DNA from: Actinomycetes bacterium
Lineage (GTDB): Bacteria > Actinomycetota > Acidimicrobiia > Acidimicrobiales > Ilumatobacteraceae
Assembly: GCA_025358125.1 (NCBI GenBank)
Contig: JANYKS010000007.1
Coordinates: forward strand, 1 to 64,000
Reading direction: 5' to 3'
DNA: 64,000 nucleotides
Both the position numbers and the translations under genes were made by a program. Shown here piece by piece: positions 43,528 through 52,204 of the stretch; positions within the stretch are counted from its first letter, which is position 1, and every line of letters begins with the position of its first letter. The notes below the pieces were generated by a model that was not told the DNA's origin, ran no database searches, and saw nothing but the letters and a program-made list of their open reading frames with translations.

Positions 43528-44498
43528 ACCTGGACGCCCGGTGACTCGTCGTTGGCCACACCATCGAAGCCGACGAGTCGGACCTCGCTGCGCAGGACGA
43601 AACCGGTCTGCTCGGCAACTCGCGCCCGGACGAGTTCGATCAGTTCGAGTACGTCGGCAGCCCGCCCGCCGTCGGAGCCCTGGATGAAGTTGGCATGCTT
43701 GTCCGACACCGACGCGGTGCGCAGCCGCATTCCACGCAGGCCGACCCGGTCGATCAACTCCCCCGCCGCCAGCTCGCCGGGGATCGGGTTGACGAAGACG
43801 GAGCCCGCGTTCTGACCACCGGGTTGGCGCTCGCGGCGCCATCGCACGATCTCGTTCAGCTCGCGTTCCGATGACTCCCGGTCGCCGGCTGCGAGCTGGA
43901 GCCGGGCCTCGACGATCACTTGATGGCTGGCGAGGTCACTGCCGCGGAAGCGCAGCCCGAGACGATCTGCCGGCAGCCATCCGCTGCGGCGGGTGCGCAG
44001 ATCGAACACCAACGCCTCGACGAGGCACGCCGCAATGTCGCTCCCGTGGCCCCCGGCGTTCATCCGGACCGCTCCTCCGATGCTGCCCGGGACACCCACG
44101 GCCCATTCGAAGCCCGTCAGCGACGCTGCAACGACGCGCCGCGCCAGCTGCGGCAGCGCCACCATCGAACCGGCAACCACCTGCGCGCACCCTTCGAAGC
44201 GGTGCTCCGACGACATCTCGGTCAGGCTGATCGCAATGCCGGCGAACCCGGCGTCGGCAACGAGTAGGTTCGATCCGCGCCCGACGATCAGCGGGGCGAG
44301 GCCCGTCGCGCCGACGGCATCGGCGACGACGTGAAGATCTTCGAGGCAGCGGGGTCTGACCAAGATCGTGGCAGGTCCACCGACCCGGTAAGTGGTCAAT
44401 GGAGCGAGTGGCACATCGCGCTCGGCAAGCGGGCCGAGCAGCGACATCGCGTGCTCGATCCGGCGATCGAGGGGGTCGTTCGCGTGCGACGCAGTCAT
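43524..44498 (-). CDS. murB: UDP-N-acetylenolpyruvylglucosamine reductase
   Basis: This 324-residue FAD enzyme reduces UDP-GlcNAc-enolpyruvate to UDP-MurNAc with NADPH, the second committed step of peptidoglycan synthesis. FAD-binding blocks are PLIVGRGSNLLVADAGF and GFEWAVGVPGSIGGAVRMNAG. The catalytic Ser lies in QNAGSVFVNP, with a closing KHANFI block. It starts at the ATG (44498) that shares bases with the murC stop; a GTG one codon earlier also fits. Overlap with ftsQ implies coupling. Confidence 0.93.
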   Translation of the reverse strand: MTASHANDPLDRRIEHAMSLLGPLAERDVPLAPLTTYRVGGPATILVRPRCLEDLHVVADAVGATGLAPLIVGRGSNLLVADAGFAGIAISLTEMSSEHRFEGCAQVVAGSMVALPQLARRVVAASLTGFEWAVGVPGSIGGAVRMNAGGHGSDIAACLVEALVFDLRTRRSGWLPADRLGLRFRGSDLASHQVIVEARLQLAAGDRESSERELNEIVRWRRERQPGGQNAGSVFVNPIPGELAAGELIDRVGLRGMRLRTASVSDKHANFIQGSDGGRAADVLELIELVRARVAEQTGFVLRSEVRLVGFDGVANDESPGVQV

Positions 44499-45943
44499 CA
44501 CCCGTCGGCCTCCAAATCCAGCCGTCGCTCCAACACCTCATCGGGCAGCGACGCGATGTCACCGCAACCCATCGAGATCGACACGTCGCCCGCCACGAGC
44601 GTACGCGCGAGGTACTCGATCAGGTCGGCGCGCCGCGGCAACCACACGACGTGGGCACGCGGGTGGGCGTCGAGCACGGCGTTGACCACGAGTTTGGCGG
44701 TGACTCCAGGGATCGGCATGGTTCCGGACGCAAAGATCTCGGTCAGCACGATCACGTCTGCCTCGATGAAAGCATCGCGGTACGCCGGCCACAACGCTGC
44801 CATCCGGTTGTAACGATTCGGTTGGAACACCGCAACGATCCGCTTCCACGAGTCGCCGCTGTTGCGTGCGGCAGCGAGAACGGCGGCGATCTCGGTCGGG
44901 AGGTGGGCGTAGTCGTCGACGAGCGTCACCCCGCGGTGATGGCCGCGGAGATCGAACCGGCGGGCCACGCCGCCGAAGCGGGCCAGCGCCGCGGCGGCGG
45001 TCTCGAACGGGATGCCGATGCTCATCGCCATCGTGATGACACCGGTTGCGTTCTGAACGTTGTGGATACCTCGCAGCGGCAAGTGGATCTCGCCGAGTCG
45101 ACGGCCATCGTGCTCCACCGCGAAATGGAACGATCCACCGTCCGCGCGTAGGTCGACAGCGCGGTAGTTCGCCGCCGCCGCCAAACCGTAGGTGACTGCG
45201 TCGTGGCGAACCGCCAGCGTCGCGCACACCGGATCGTCGGCGCAGAGCACCTTCGGACCAGGGATCTGGGCGAGATAGCGGTCGAACCCGGCGACGATGC
45301 CGTCGAACGAGCCGTAGTGATCGAGGTGATCGACCTCGACGTTGGTGAGGATCGTGCCGTGAAGAGGCAGTTCGAGGTGGGTGCCGTCGCTCTCGTCGGC
45401 TTCGACCACGAACCATTCGCCGGCCGTCCACTGCGCGCCGGTGCCCATGTCGGTGACATCGCCGCCGATGACGAAGCTGGGACGCAACCCGGCCTCGGCG
45501 AGTGCGAGCATCAGCATGCTCGATGTCGTGGTCTTGCCGTGGGTGCCGGCGACGCCCAGCGACCGGGCCTGGGCGCAAATGCCGGCCAGCATGCCGGCCC
45601 GCCGCAGCACCATTGACTTGCGCCGGCGAGCCTCGTCGAGTTCGACGTTGCGGTCGGGCACGGCGCTGGAGTACGTGACGGCATCGATGTCGGCGACGTG
45701 GGCGCGCTGATGCCCGATCTGGATCGCGATCCCGGCCGCCCGCAGACGGTCGAGGATCGGCTTCTCGCGGATGTCGCTGCCCGAGACGGTGTGGCCCATT
45801 TCGGCGAGCACGATCGCGATCGCGCTCATCCCGGGTCCGCCGATGCCGACGATGTGGAGCCGCTTCGGCTGGCCGAGATCGATCGGCGCTTGCGGAACGG
45901 CGACCGTGTCCGTCAATGAGTAGGATGGAGACGGCGAAATCAT
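44498..45943 (-). CDS. murC: UDP-N-acetylmuramate-L-alanine ligase
   Basis: This 481-residue cytoplasmic ATP-dependent ligase adds the first amino acid of the stem peptide. It has the nucleotide sugar-binding HIVGIGGPGMSAIAIVLAEMG, the ATP loop VAGTHGKTTTSS at about residue 132, NVEVDHLDHYG and DDYAHLPTEIAA. All expected Mur-ligase blocks are in order and length is normal. Its ATG overlaps the murG stop (ATGA). Confidence 0.95.
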   Translation of the reverse strand: MISPSPSYSLTDTVAVPQAPIDLGQPKRLHIVGIGGPGMSAIAIVLAEMGHTVSGSDIREKPILDRLRAAGIAIQIGHQRAHVADIDAVTYSSAVPDRNVELDEARRRKSMVLRRAGMLAGICAQARSLGVAGTHGKTTTSSMLMLALAEAGLRPSFVIGGDVTDMGTGAQWTAGEWFVVEADESDGTHLELPLHGTILTNVEVDHLDHYGSFDGIVAGFDRYLAQIPGPKVLCADDPVCATLAVRHDAVTYGLAAAANYRAVDLRADGGSFHFAVEHDGRRLGEIHLPLRGIHNVQNATGVITMAMSIGIPFETAAAALARFGGVARRFDLRGHHRGVTLVDDYAHLPTEIAAVLAAARNSGDSWKRIVAVFQPNRYNRMAALWPAYRDAFIEADVIVLTEIFASGTMPIPGVTAKLVVNAVLDAHPRAHVVWLPRRADLIEYLARTLVAGDVSISMGCGDIASLPDEVLERRLDLEADG

Positions 45944-47049
45944 CGCGCCGCGACCTGCTCGATCAGCGCTGCAAGGCGCCCGCTGCGGTGCGCGTCGCCG
46001 GCACGGTAGGCAGCCTCGGCGAGGTCACCGAGCGCGATCGGATCGGCGATCAGGCCGATCACGATCTCCGCCAGTCGCGCCGCCGACAGTTCGGACTCGG
46101 GGACGACGATCGCAGCACCGACCTCGCCCAGGATCCGTGCATTGTCGCTCTGATGATCGCCCGAAGCGCCGGCCCACGGCACGACGACCGCCGGCATTCC
46201 AGCTGTCGCGAGCTCCGCGATCGTGCTCGCTCCGGCCCTGGTGATCATCAGGTCGCAGGCTGCGAACACCGCCACCATCTGGTCCTCGTAGCCGATCACG
46301 GTGTACATGATGCCCTGCGCTCCCGAACGTTCGGCGCCGGCCGTGCCGAGAAACCGGTCACCGACGACATGCCTGACCGCAACATCGCTCCGGTCACCGA
46401 GCGCATCGATCATGCCGGTGACCGCGTCGTTGAGCACTTTGGACCCGAGCGAACCGCCGAACACCGCGATCGCGAACCGGTCGGCGGGAATCGAAAGCCG
46501 CTCACGAGCGGACGTGCGCTGCGCGCCACGATCGAGCAGCATCAGGTCGCGCCGGACCGGCGCACCGGTGTAGCGGGCCCTGCGCAGCTTGGAGCCTTCG
46601 AACGCAACGGCGCACACCGTGGCGAATCGGGCGCTGACCCGGCTCGCCAGCCCGGGAATCCGGTCGTAGCTGACCACGACCGTCGGTATCCGGCGGAGTC
46701 GCGCCGCGAACGTCGTGGGGAAGCTCGCATAGCCGCCGACCGACACCACCACTGCCGGCCGGAGCCGCTTGATCAGTGCCCGGGCACTGAAAACCGCCCC
46801 GATCAGCTTGAACGGAAAGGCGAGATTGCGCGCCGTGAAGCGTCTTTGGAGGCCGACGACGTCGAGGAAATGGTGCTGATACGGCGTCGGGGGCAATAGC
46901 CGAGTCTCGATGCCGCGCTCGGCGCCGACGTACACGATCTCGTCGGGGCGATGGCCGATGGCAACGAGGGCGTCGGCGATTGCGAGCGCCGGCAGGACAT
47001 GACCAGACGTTCCTCCGCCGGTGACCACCGCGAATACCGACGGCTCCAC
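45940..47049 (-). CDS. murG: Lipid II-forming GlcNAc transferase
   Basis: This 369-residue membrane-associated GT-B enzyme adds GlcNAc to lipid I. It begins VFAVVTGGGTSGHVLPALAI, the N-terminal G-loop, and has VVSVGGYASFPTTFAA, a second glycine loop AVFGGSLGSKVLND and the donor site ITRAGASTIAELATAGMP. GTG 47049 is selected since it leads straight into the G-loop, eight bases after the ftsW stop. A TTG 21 codons earlier would overlap ftsW and adds only a low-complexity PNRLPNR stretch. Confidence 0.93.
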   Translation of the reverse strand: MEPSVFAVVTGGGTSGHVLPALAIADALVAIGHRPDEIVYVGAERGIETRLLPPTPYQHHFLDVVGLQRRFTARNLAFPFKLIGAVFSARALIKRLRPAVVVSVGGYASFPTTFAARLRRIPTVVVSYDRIPGLASRVSARFATVCAVAFEGSKLRRARYTGAPVRRDLMLLDRGAQRTSARERLSIPADRFAIAVFGGSLGSKVLNDAVTGMIDALGDRSDVAVRHVVGDRFLGTAGAERSGAQGIMYTVIGYEDQMVAVFAACDLMITRAGASTIAELATAGMPAVVVPWAGASGDHQSDNARILGEVGAAIVVPESELSAARLAEIVIGLIADPIALGDLAEAAYRAGDAHRSGRLAALIEQVAAR

Positions 47050-47056
47050 AGGCGAA

Positions 47057-48304
47057 CTACTTCGCCGGGCGGGCGGCCGGTTCGGCAACCGGTTGGGCAG
47101 CCGGGCGGGCAACGTGGCGGGCGATGTTGAGCAGCAGCCCCGCGGCCGTCATGCAAACGAACAGCGAACTTCCTCCTGACGACACGAACGGTAACGTCAG
47201 TCCGGTCACCGGCATGACGCCGCTGACACCGCCGACATTGATCACGGCCTGGACCGCGAGCCACGCCACGATGCCCCCCGCGAGCAGCGCGCCGAAGCGG
47301 TCACGTGCGGCGAGCGCGACCTGGACGCCGCCGTAGGTGAGCAGCAAGAAGCACCCGATCACGGCGACGACACCGATCAGGCCGAGTTCTTCGCCGATCA
47401 CCGCGAAGATGAAGTCGCTGTGGGCAAGTGGTAGGTAGCCCCACTTCGACGGCCCCCTGCCGACCCCGGTGCCGCTGACGCCGCCCGTGCCCATGCCGAT
47501 CATCGCCTGATACACCTGGAAGCTGAGGTAGTCCTTGTTGGCCGCGATGTCGAGGAACGCCGTGAACCGGTTCATCCGGCGTTGGCTGGTGAACACGAAC
47601 ATCGACATTCCGGCCGCACCGGCCACAGTCATGAACAGCATTGGCGTCATCGGCGTTCCGCCGAGGAACGCTACTGCGAACACGATCGCGCAGAGCACGA
47701 TCGCTCCTCCGAGGTCGCCTTGCACCAGGCTCAGCAACGCCCCCAAAGCAAGGACCACCATCAACGGTCGCAGCGTGCGGCGCAGGTTCGACATCTCCTG
47801 CTCGCGGCGGGCTAACAGGTCCGCGCAGTACAACAAGACGGCGAGCTTCAAGAACTCCGACGGCTGAAAGCCGACCGGGCCGATGAAGACCCACGCGTTG
47901 GATTCGTTGACCGACCGGCCGAGGCCGGGGATATGCGGCAAGAGCATCAGACACATCGCGCCGACGAGCGCGAACGGGATCATCCGTCGCCAGCGGTGAT
48001 ACGGGATCCTGGCGGTCGTGATCATCGAGATCGCACCGATGACCGCCCACAGCAGCTGCCGGTTGAATATCCGCCACGGCGAATTGCCGCGGTGGAGCGA
48101 GGTGATCGCCGATGCCGAAAACACCATCACCAGGCCGAGCATGATCAGCACGGTGACGACCAGTCCGATCATGTAGAACGCGCCTGGAGGCGGACCGAGC
48201 GGGCGGGTGGCGGCCCGCCGGGACGGATGCCCGCGTCGTGAGGCCGTCCGCTCGAGCGCCTGGCGGCGACGATCGCCGATGAGGGTGGTATTCGAGGTCA
48301 TCAT
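47057..48304 (-). CDS. ftsW: Septal peptidoglycan glycosyltransferase FtsW
   Basis: This 415-residue SEDS-family membrane protein polymerises lipid II at the septum together with FtsI. About ten helices are seen, with NAWVFIGPVGFQPSEFLKLA, which holds the conserved loop, and the closing PVTGLTLPFVSSGGSSLF. A basic, disordered N-terminus (residues 1-40) and a PAAQPVAEPAARPAK tail flank the membrane part. The catalytic Asp is probably in VQGDLGGAIVL. It starts at an ATG overlapping the murD stop. Confidence 0.94.
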   Translation of the reverse strand: MMTSNTTLIGDRRRQALERTASRRGHPSRRAATRPLGPPPGAFYMIGLVVTVLIMLGLVMVFSASAITSLHRGNSPWRIFNRQLLWAVIGAISMITTARIPYHRWRRMIPFALVGAMCLMLLPHIPGLGRSVNESNAWVFIGPVGFQPSEFLKLAVLLYCADLLARREQEMSNLRRTLRPLMVVLALGALLSLVQGDLGGAIVLCAIVFAVAFLGGTPMTPMLFMTVAGAAGMSMFVFTSQRRMNRFTAFLDIAANKDYLSFQVYQAMIGMGTGGVSGTGVGRGPSKWGYLPLAHSDFIFAVIGEELGLIGVVAVIGCFLLLTYGGVQVALAARDRFGALLAGGIVAWLAVQAVINVGGVSGVMPVTGLTLPFVSSGGSSLFVCMTAAGLLLNIARHVARPAAQPVAEPAARPAK

Positions 48305-49695
48305 GCGGTCCTCTCAGTTCGCGTCGACACCGGCGCATCGGCGAATCCCATGTTGGTGCGAACGATGGCTTTGAAATCGTCGCCGCGGGCCGGATACCCA
48401 CCGTCGGGATACCAGTCGAAACTTGCGCAGGCAGGCGACAACACGACTGCGTCCCCCGGGCGGGCCAGGGCTGCGGCGCGTGCGACGGCTTCGGCCATCG
48501 ATTGTGCCCGCTCGACCGGGCAGATGCCGGCGAAGACGCCCGCGATGAGATCGCTCGCCTCGCCGATCGCGACGACGCCGCGCATCCGGCCGGGTTCGGT
48601 GCCGAGAATCGTGAGATCGAGGCCCTTGTTGCGCCCGCCGGCGATCAGCACAAGCGAATCGAATGCTCGGATCGCCGTGAGCGCGGCATGCGGTGTCGTG
48701 GCCTTGGAATCGTTGTACCACGCGACACCATCGGCGTTTCCGATCGCCTCGATCCGGTGGACCGGACCGATGAAGCTACGATTGGCCGAGGCGATCGCGG
48801 CAGTGTCGGCGAGGCCGGTGAGCTGCACCAACGCTGCTGCCGCGAGCGCATTCGTGATGTCGTGGGGCAGGGCCCGGCGCATCTCGGACACCGCGCAGAT
48901 CGGCCCGGACGGACCGGTCAGCATGGCGCCAGTGGCTGGCGACGAGGCGCAATGATAGTCGCCCCGGCCGAGCCCGAACGTGACGTGGCGCCCCGGTGCG
49001 TGCTCGAGATGCTGCATCACCGTCGTGTCATCGACGAACCCGATCGCGATGTCGGCGGGACGCTGATACATCCACATCCGCGCCTTCGCGTTCTCGTAGC
49101 TGCTGATGTCGGTGTGCCAATTGAGATGGTCCGGCGCGAGATTGAGCCAGACGCCCGCCTCCGAGCGGAAACACGTGGTCCAGCTGAGCCGGAAGCTGCT
49201 GCACTCGACGACGAACACATCGATTGAATCGTCGTCGATCGCCTGCACCAGCGGTACGTCGGTGTTGCCAGCGGCGACTGCCGACAGCCCCGCCGCCAGC
49301 AGCATTGCCGTCGCGAGCAGGGTCGTCGTCGTCTTACCGTCGGTGCCGGTAACGGCCAGCATCGGGCGCGGCCCTCCAGGGCGAAGCTGCTCCCATTCGT
49401 AGGCGAGATCGATCTCGGTCCGCAGCGGGCGCCCGATGGCCAGCGCGGCCTGCACGACCCCGTGAGTCTCGGCGATACCCGGAGCCGGAGCGACGAAATC
49501 GGACTCGCGGACGAGACGCCGGATCGTCTCGGGGTCCGGGGCGGCCAACAGCTCGATCCCCAATTCGTCGGCAACCTGGCGTTTGTCGGCTGTCACGTCG
49601 TCGTCGGCGGCGATGACGTCGTAGCCGCGTGACACGAGGGCGCGGACCACCGCCGTGCCGGAGACCGCCAGCCCATAGACGAGAGCGCGTGGCAT
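48301..49695 (-). CDS. murD: UDP-MurNAc-L-Ala D-glutamate ligase
   Basis: This 464-residue cytoplasmic ligase adds D-glutamate to the stem peptide. It opens RALVYGLAVSGTAVVRALVS (UDP-binding), has the ATP loop VTGTDGKTTTTLLA at about residue 113 and VECSSFRLSWT. It also has LAPDHLNWHTDISSYENAK and YNDSKATTPHAALTAI. Length and order are normal. The ATG at 49695 shares one base with the mraY stop. A longer frame upstream is an artefact lying over mraY. Confidence 0.94.
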   Translation of the reverse strand: MPRALVYGLAVSGTAVVRALVSRGYDVIAADDDVTADKRQVADELGIELLAAPDPETIRRLVRESDFVAPAPGIAETHGVVQAALAIGRPLRTEIDLAYEWEQLRPGGPRPMLAVTGTDGKTTTTLLATAMLLAAGLSAVAAGNTDVPLVQAIDDDSIDVFVVECSSFRLSWTTCFRSEAGVWLNLAPDHLNWHTDISSYENAKARMWMYQRPADIAIGFVDDTTVMQHLEHAPGRHVTFGLGRGDYHCASSPATGAMLTGPSGPICAVSEMRRALPHDITNALAAAALVQLTGLADTAAIASANRSFIGPVHRIEAIGNADGVAWYNDSKATTPHAALTAIRAFDSLVLIAGGRNKGLDLTILGTEPGRMRGVVAIGEASDLIAGVFAGICPVERAQSMAEAVARAAALARPGDAVVLSPACASFDWYPDGGYPARGDDFKAIVRTNMGFADAPVSTRTERTA

Positions 49696-50756
49696 CAGCC
49701 GCCGACCTGCTTGGAGAAGTCGGCGATGAACAACGCGAGCGCGCTCGCGACGCAGATGCCGGCGATCAACCAGAAACGGATGATGACTGTGGTCTCGGGC
49801 CAGCCGGCGAGCTCGAAGTGGTGATGGATCGGCGACATCCGAAACAACCGCTTCTTGCGCCCGCTGGCCTTGAAGACGGCCATCTGGACCGCGACGGACC
49901 CGGCCTCCATCACGTTGATTCCGCAGATCAGAATCAACAACAGCTGGGTGTTGAGCGTCAGCGCCAACAGTGCGAGCGCCGTGCCAAGCGCAAGCGCGCC
50001 GACGTCTCCCATGAAAATGCGCGCCGGTGCCGCGTTGAACCAGAGGAAGCCACCGCACGCCCCGGCAAACGCCGCGGCAAGAACGGCCAGGTCGAGCGGG
50101 TTGACAACCTCCTCGTAGATCGGGTTCAGTCCACTGTTGTATCGCAGCGCGATGTAGCCGATGATCGTGAACGCGAGAAAGCCCAACAGCGCCGATCCGG
50201 CGGCAAGGCCATCGAGGCCGTCGGTGACATTGACCGCGTTGCTGGTGGCCCAGATCATCGTCCCCGCCCACAGGACCCAGACATACCAGGGCACGTGCAG
50301 GTTCGGCATCGTTGCCCGGGTGATCGAGATCGTCCTACTCACACCCGTCGAGCTCACCAGCCACGCAGCGATGGCGAAGCTCAAGACGAGCGTGAGATAG
50401 CTCTTGCGCTTCCAGAAGATGCCCCGGTTGTGGGCCTTTTTGACCTTGATGTAGTCGTCGAGAAGACCCACCGTCGCCATCACCAGGATGCCCACCCACG
50501 CGATGATTGCCTGATCGGAAAAGGGGAGGCCGTCACGGAGGTGGGCAATCAGCCAACCCAGGAACGCCGCGACCACCATGGCCAGGCCTCCCATCGTCGG
50601 TGTGCCCGCCTTGCTCATGTGGTGCTCCGGCCCACGATCCTCCTTGCCGAGGATCGGCTGGCCGATGCCCCGTGAACGAAAGAAGGTGATCAGGAAACGG
50701 GACCCGATGAGGGAAACGATCATCGCAGAGGCTCCTGCGATCATGATGGCGATCAT
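49695..50756 (-). CDS. mraY: Phospho-MurNAc-pentapeptide transferase
   Basis: This 353-residue, ten-helix membrane enzyme moves phospho-MurNAc-pentapeptide to undecaprenyl phosphate, forming lipid I. It has HMSKAGTPTMGG near residue 47, catalytic Asp pairs in GLLDDYIKVKK, NAVNVTDGLDGLAAG and ARIFMGDVGALALG, and the histidine loop MSPIHHHFELAGW. The ATG overlaps the murE stop directly. In most dcw clusters murF stands between murE and mraY, but not here. Confidence 0.96.
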   Translation of the reverse strand: MIAIMIAGASAMIVSLIGSRFLITFFRSRGIGQPILGKEDRGPEHHMSKAGTPTMGGLAMVVAAFLGWLIAHLRDGLPFSDQAIIAWVGILVMATVGLLDDYIKVKKAHNRGIFWKRKSYLTLVLSFAIAAWLVSSTGVSRTISITRATMPNLHVPWYVWVLWAGTMIWATSNAVNVTDGLDGLAAGSALLGFLAFTIIGYIALRYNSGLNPIYEEVVNPLDLAVLAAAFAGACGGFLWFNAAPARIFMGDVGALALGTALALLALTLNTQLLLILICGINVMEAGSVAVQMAVFKASGRKKRLFRMSPIHHHFELAGWPETTVIIRFWLIAGICVASALALFIADFSKQVGG

Positions 50757-52204
50757 TTCATTGTCTCCAACAGCTCCAGCGCCACGGCCCGATCGTCGAA
50801 AGGCGTGACTGTCGACTCGAATGTTTGGGTGGTTTCGTGGCCCTTTCCGGCGATGACGACGACATCGCCGGGCCCGGCCTCCCGCAACGCGATTGCGATG
50901 GCGTCAAGACGATCCGGCTCCATCGCAATACGGCCACGGTAGTCGGCCGGTACACCCCCGATCACGTCATTGATGATCGAAAACGGATCCTCCGAGCGCG
51001 GGTTGTCGGATGTCACCACGACGTGATCGGCGTGTGTCGACGCGACACGGCCCATCTCGGGACGCTTTTCGTGGTCGCGGTCCCCGCCGCACCCGAACAC
51101 CACGATCACCCGGCGATCGCCGCTGACATCGCGTGCTGCCGTGAGCACCTCGAGCAGCGCATCGGGGGTGTGCGCGTAGTCGACGATCACGACGAAGTCC
51201 TGACCGGCTTCGACAGGCTCGAATCGTCCCCTCACAGGAGTGGTCGTCGCGATCGCCACCGCAATCTCCGTTGGCGTGTAGCCGAGGACGGCCAGGCTCG
51301 TCGCCGCGGCAAGGCTGTTGAGTACGTTGAAGCGCCCGCCGAGTCCGACGCGCATCTGCTCGCCGCGCCAGGTGTACTCGTGGCTGAATGCTCCGATCAT
51401 CAGGTTCGAGGCATCGTCGATGGAGAAGGTCGTGAACGGGATCACCCCGGCGTCGACCAGCAGCCGGCCGTGCACATCGTCGGTGTTGACAACGCCGTGA
51501 TCAGCGAGCACAGGGTCGAACAACCGAGCCTTTGCCGCGAAATAGCGCTCCTGGGTACCGTGCAGGTCGAGGTGATCCCGGCCGAGGTTGGTGAAAACCG
51601 CCACACGGAAGTGGGTGCCCAGTACCCGATCGAGCGCGAGCGCGTGCGATGAGACCTCCATCGCGACGGCATTGCAGCCGGCGGCCAAGAATTGGGCCAA
51701 GCGTTGCTGGAGTTCTGGCGCCTCCGGGGTGGTGTGCGCTCCCGACAACGTGCCGATGACACCCGTGCTTTGCCCGAGGGCAACCAGTGAGCAGCCAAGG
51801 ATGTGGGCGGTGGTCGTCTTACCGTTGGTGCCCGTGATCCCGACGATGTCGAGTGTTGCGCTGGGGTGGTCGAAGAAGGTGGCTGACAAGTAGCCCATCG
51901 CCGGACGGGTGTCGTCGACCACGACCTGGGTCGCTGCCGACGCCACGTCCATTGGATGATCGACGAGCAACGCTGTCGCGCCTGACGCGATTGCGTCAGG
52001 CGCGAAGTCGTGACCGTCACTGTGTTCGCCGCGTAGGCAGACGAAGAGATTCCCCGGCAAGACACGGCGTGAATCGAAGGCAATGCCGCTGATCGGCGGA
52101 TCGTCGCCGTGAGGCCCTGCCACGATGGATCGGGCATCGACCTGCGGCGTCTCGGCGAGAAGAGCGGCGAGTTGCTTGTGCGCTTGCGCCCATGGTCGCT
52201 CCAT
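50753..52204 (-). CDS. murE: UDP-MurNAc-tripeptide synthetase
   Basis: This 483-residue cytoplasmic ligase adds the third residue of the stem peptide. It has GIAFDSRRVLPGNLFVCLRG, the ATP loop ITGTNGKTTTAH at about residue 140, NLGRDHLDLHGT and VIVDYAHTPDALLEVL. The substrate loop reads TSDNPRSEDPFSII; DNPR is the motif of diaminopimelate-adding enzymes, so meso-DAP is expected in the wall. The ATG overlaps the ftsI stop (ATGA). Confidence 0.94.
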   Translation of the reverse strand: MERPWAQAHKQLAALLAETPQVDARSIVAGPHGDDPPISGIAFDSRRVLPGNLFVCLRGEHSDGHDFAPDAIASGATALLVDHPMDVASAATQVVVDDTRPAMGYLSATFFDHPSATLDIVGITGTNGKTTTAHILGCSLVALGQSTGVIGTLSGAHTTPEAPELQQRLAQFLAAGCNAVAMEVSSHALALDRVLGTHFRVAVFTNLGRDHLDLHGTQERYFAAKARLFDPVLADHGVVNTDDVHGRLLVDAGVIPFTTFSIDDASNLMIGAFSHEYTWRGEQMRVGLGGRFNVLNSLAAATSLAVLGYTPTEIAVAIATTTPVRGRFEPVEAGQDFVVIVDYAHTPDALLEVLTAARDVSGDRRVIVVFGCGGDRDHEKRPEMGRVASTHADHVVVTSDNPRSEDPFSIINDVIGGVPADYRGRIAMEPDRLDAIAIALREAGPGDVVVIAGKGHETTQTFESTVTPFDDRAVALELLETMK

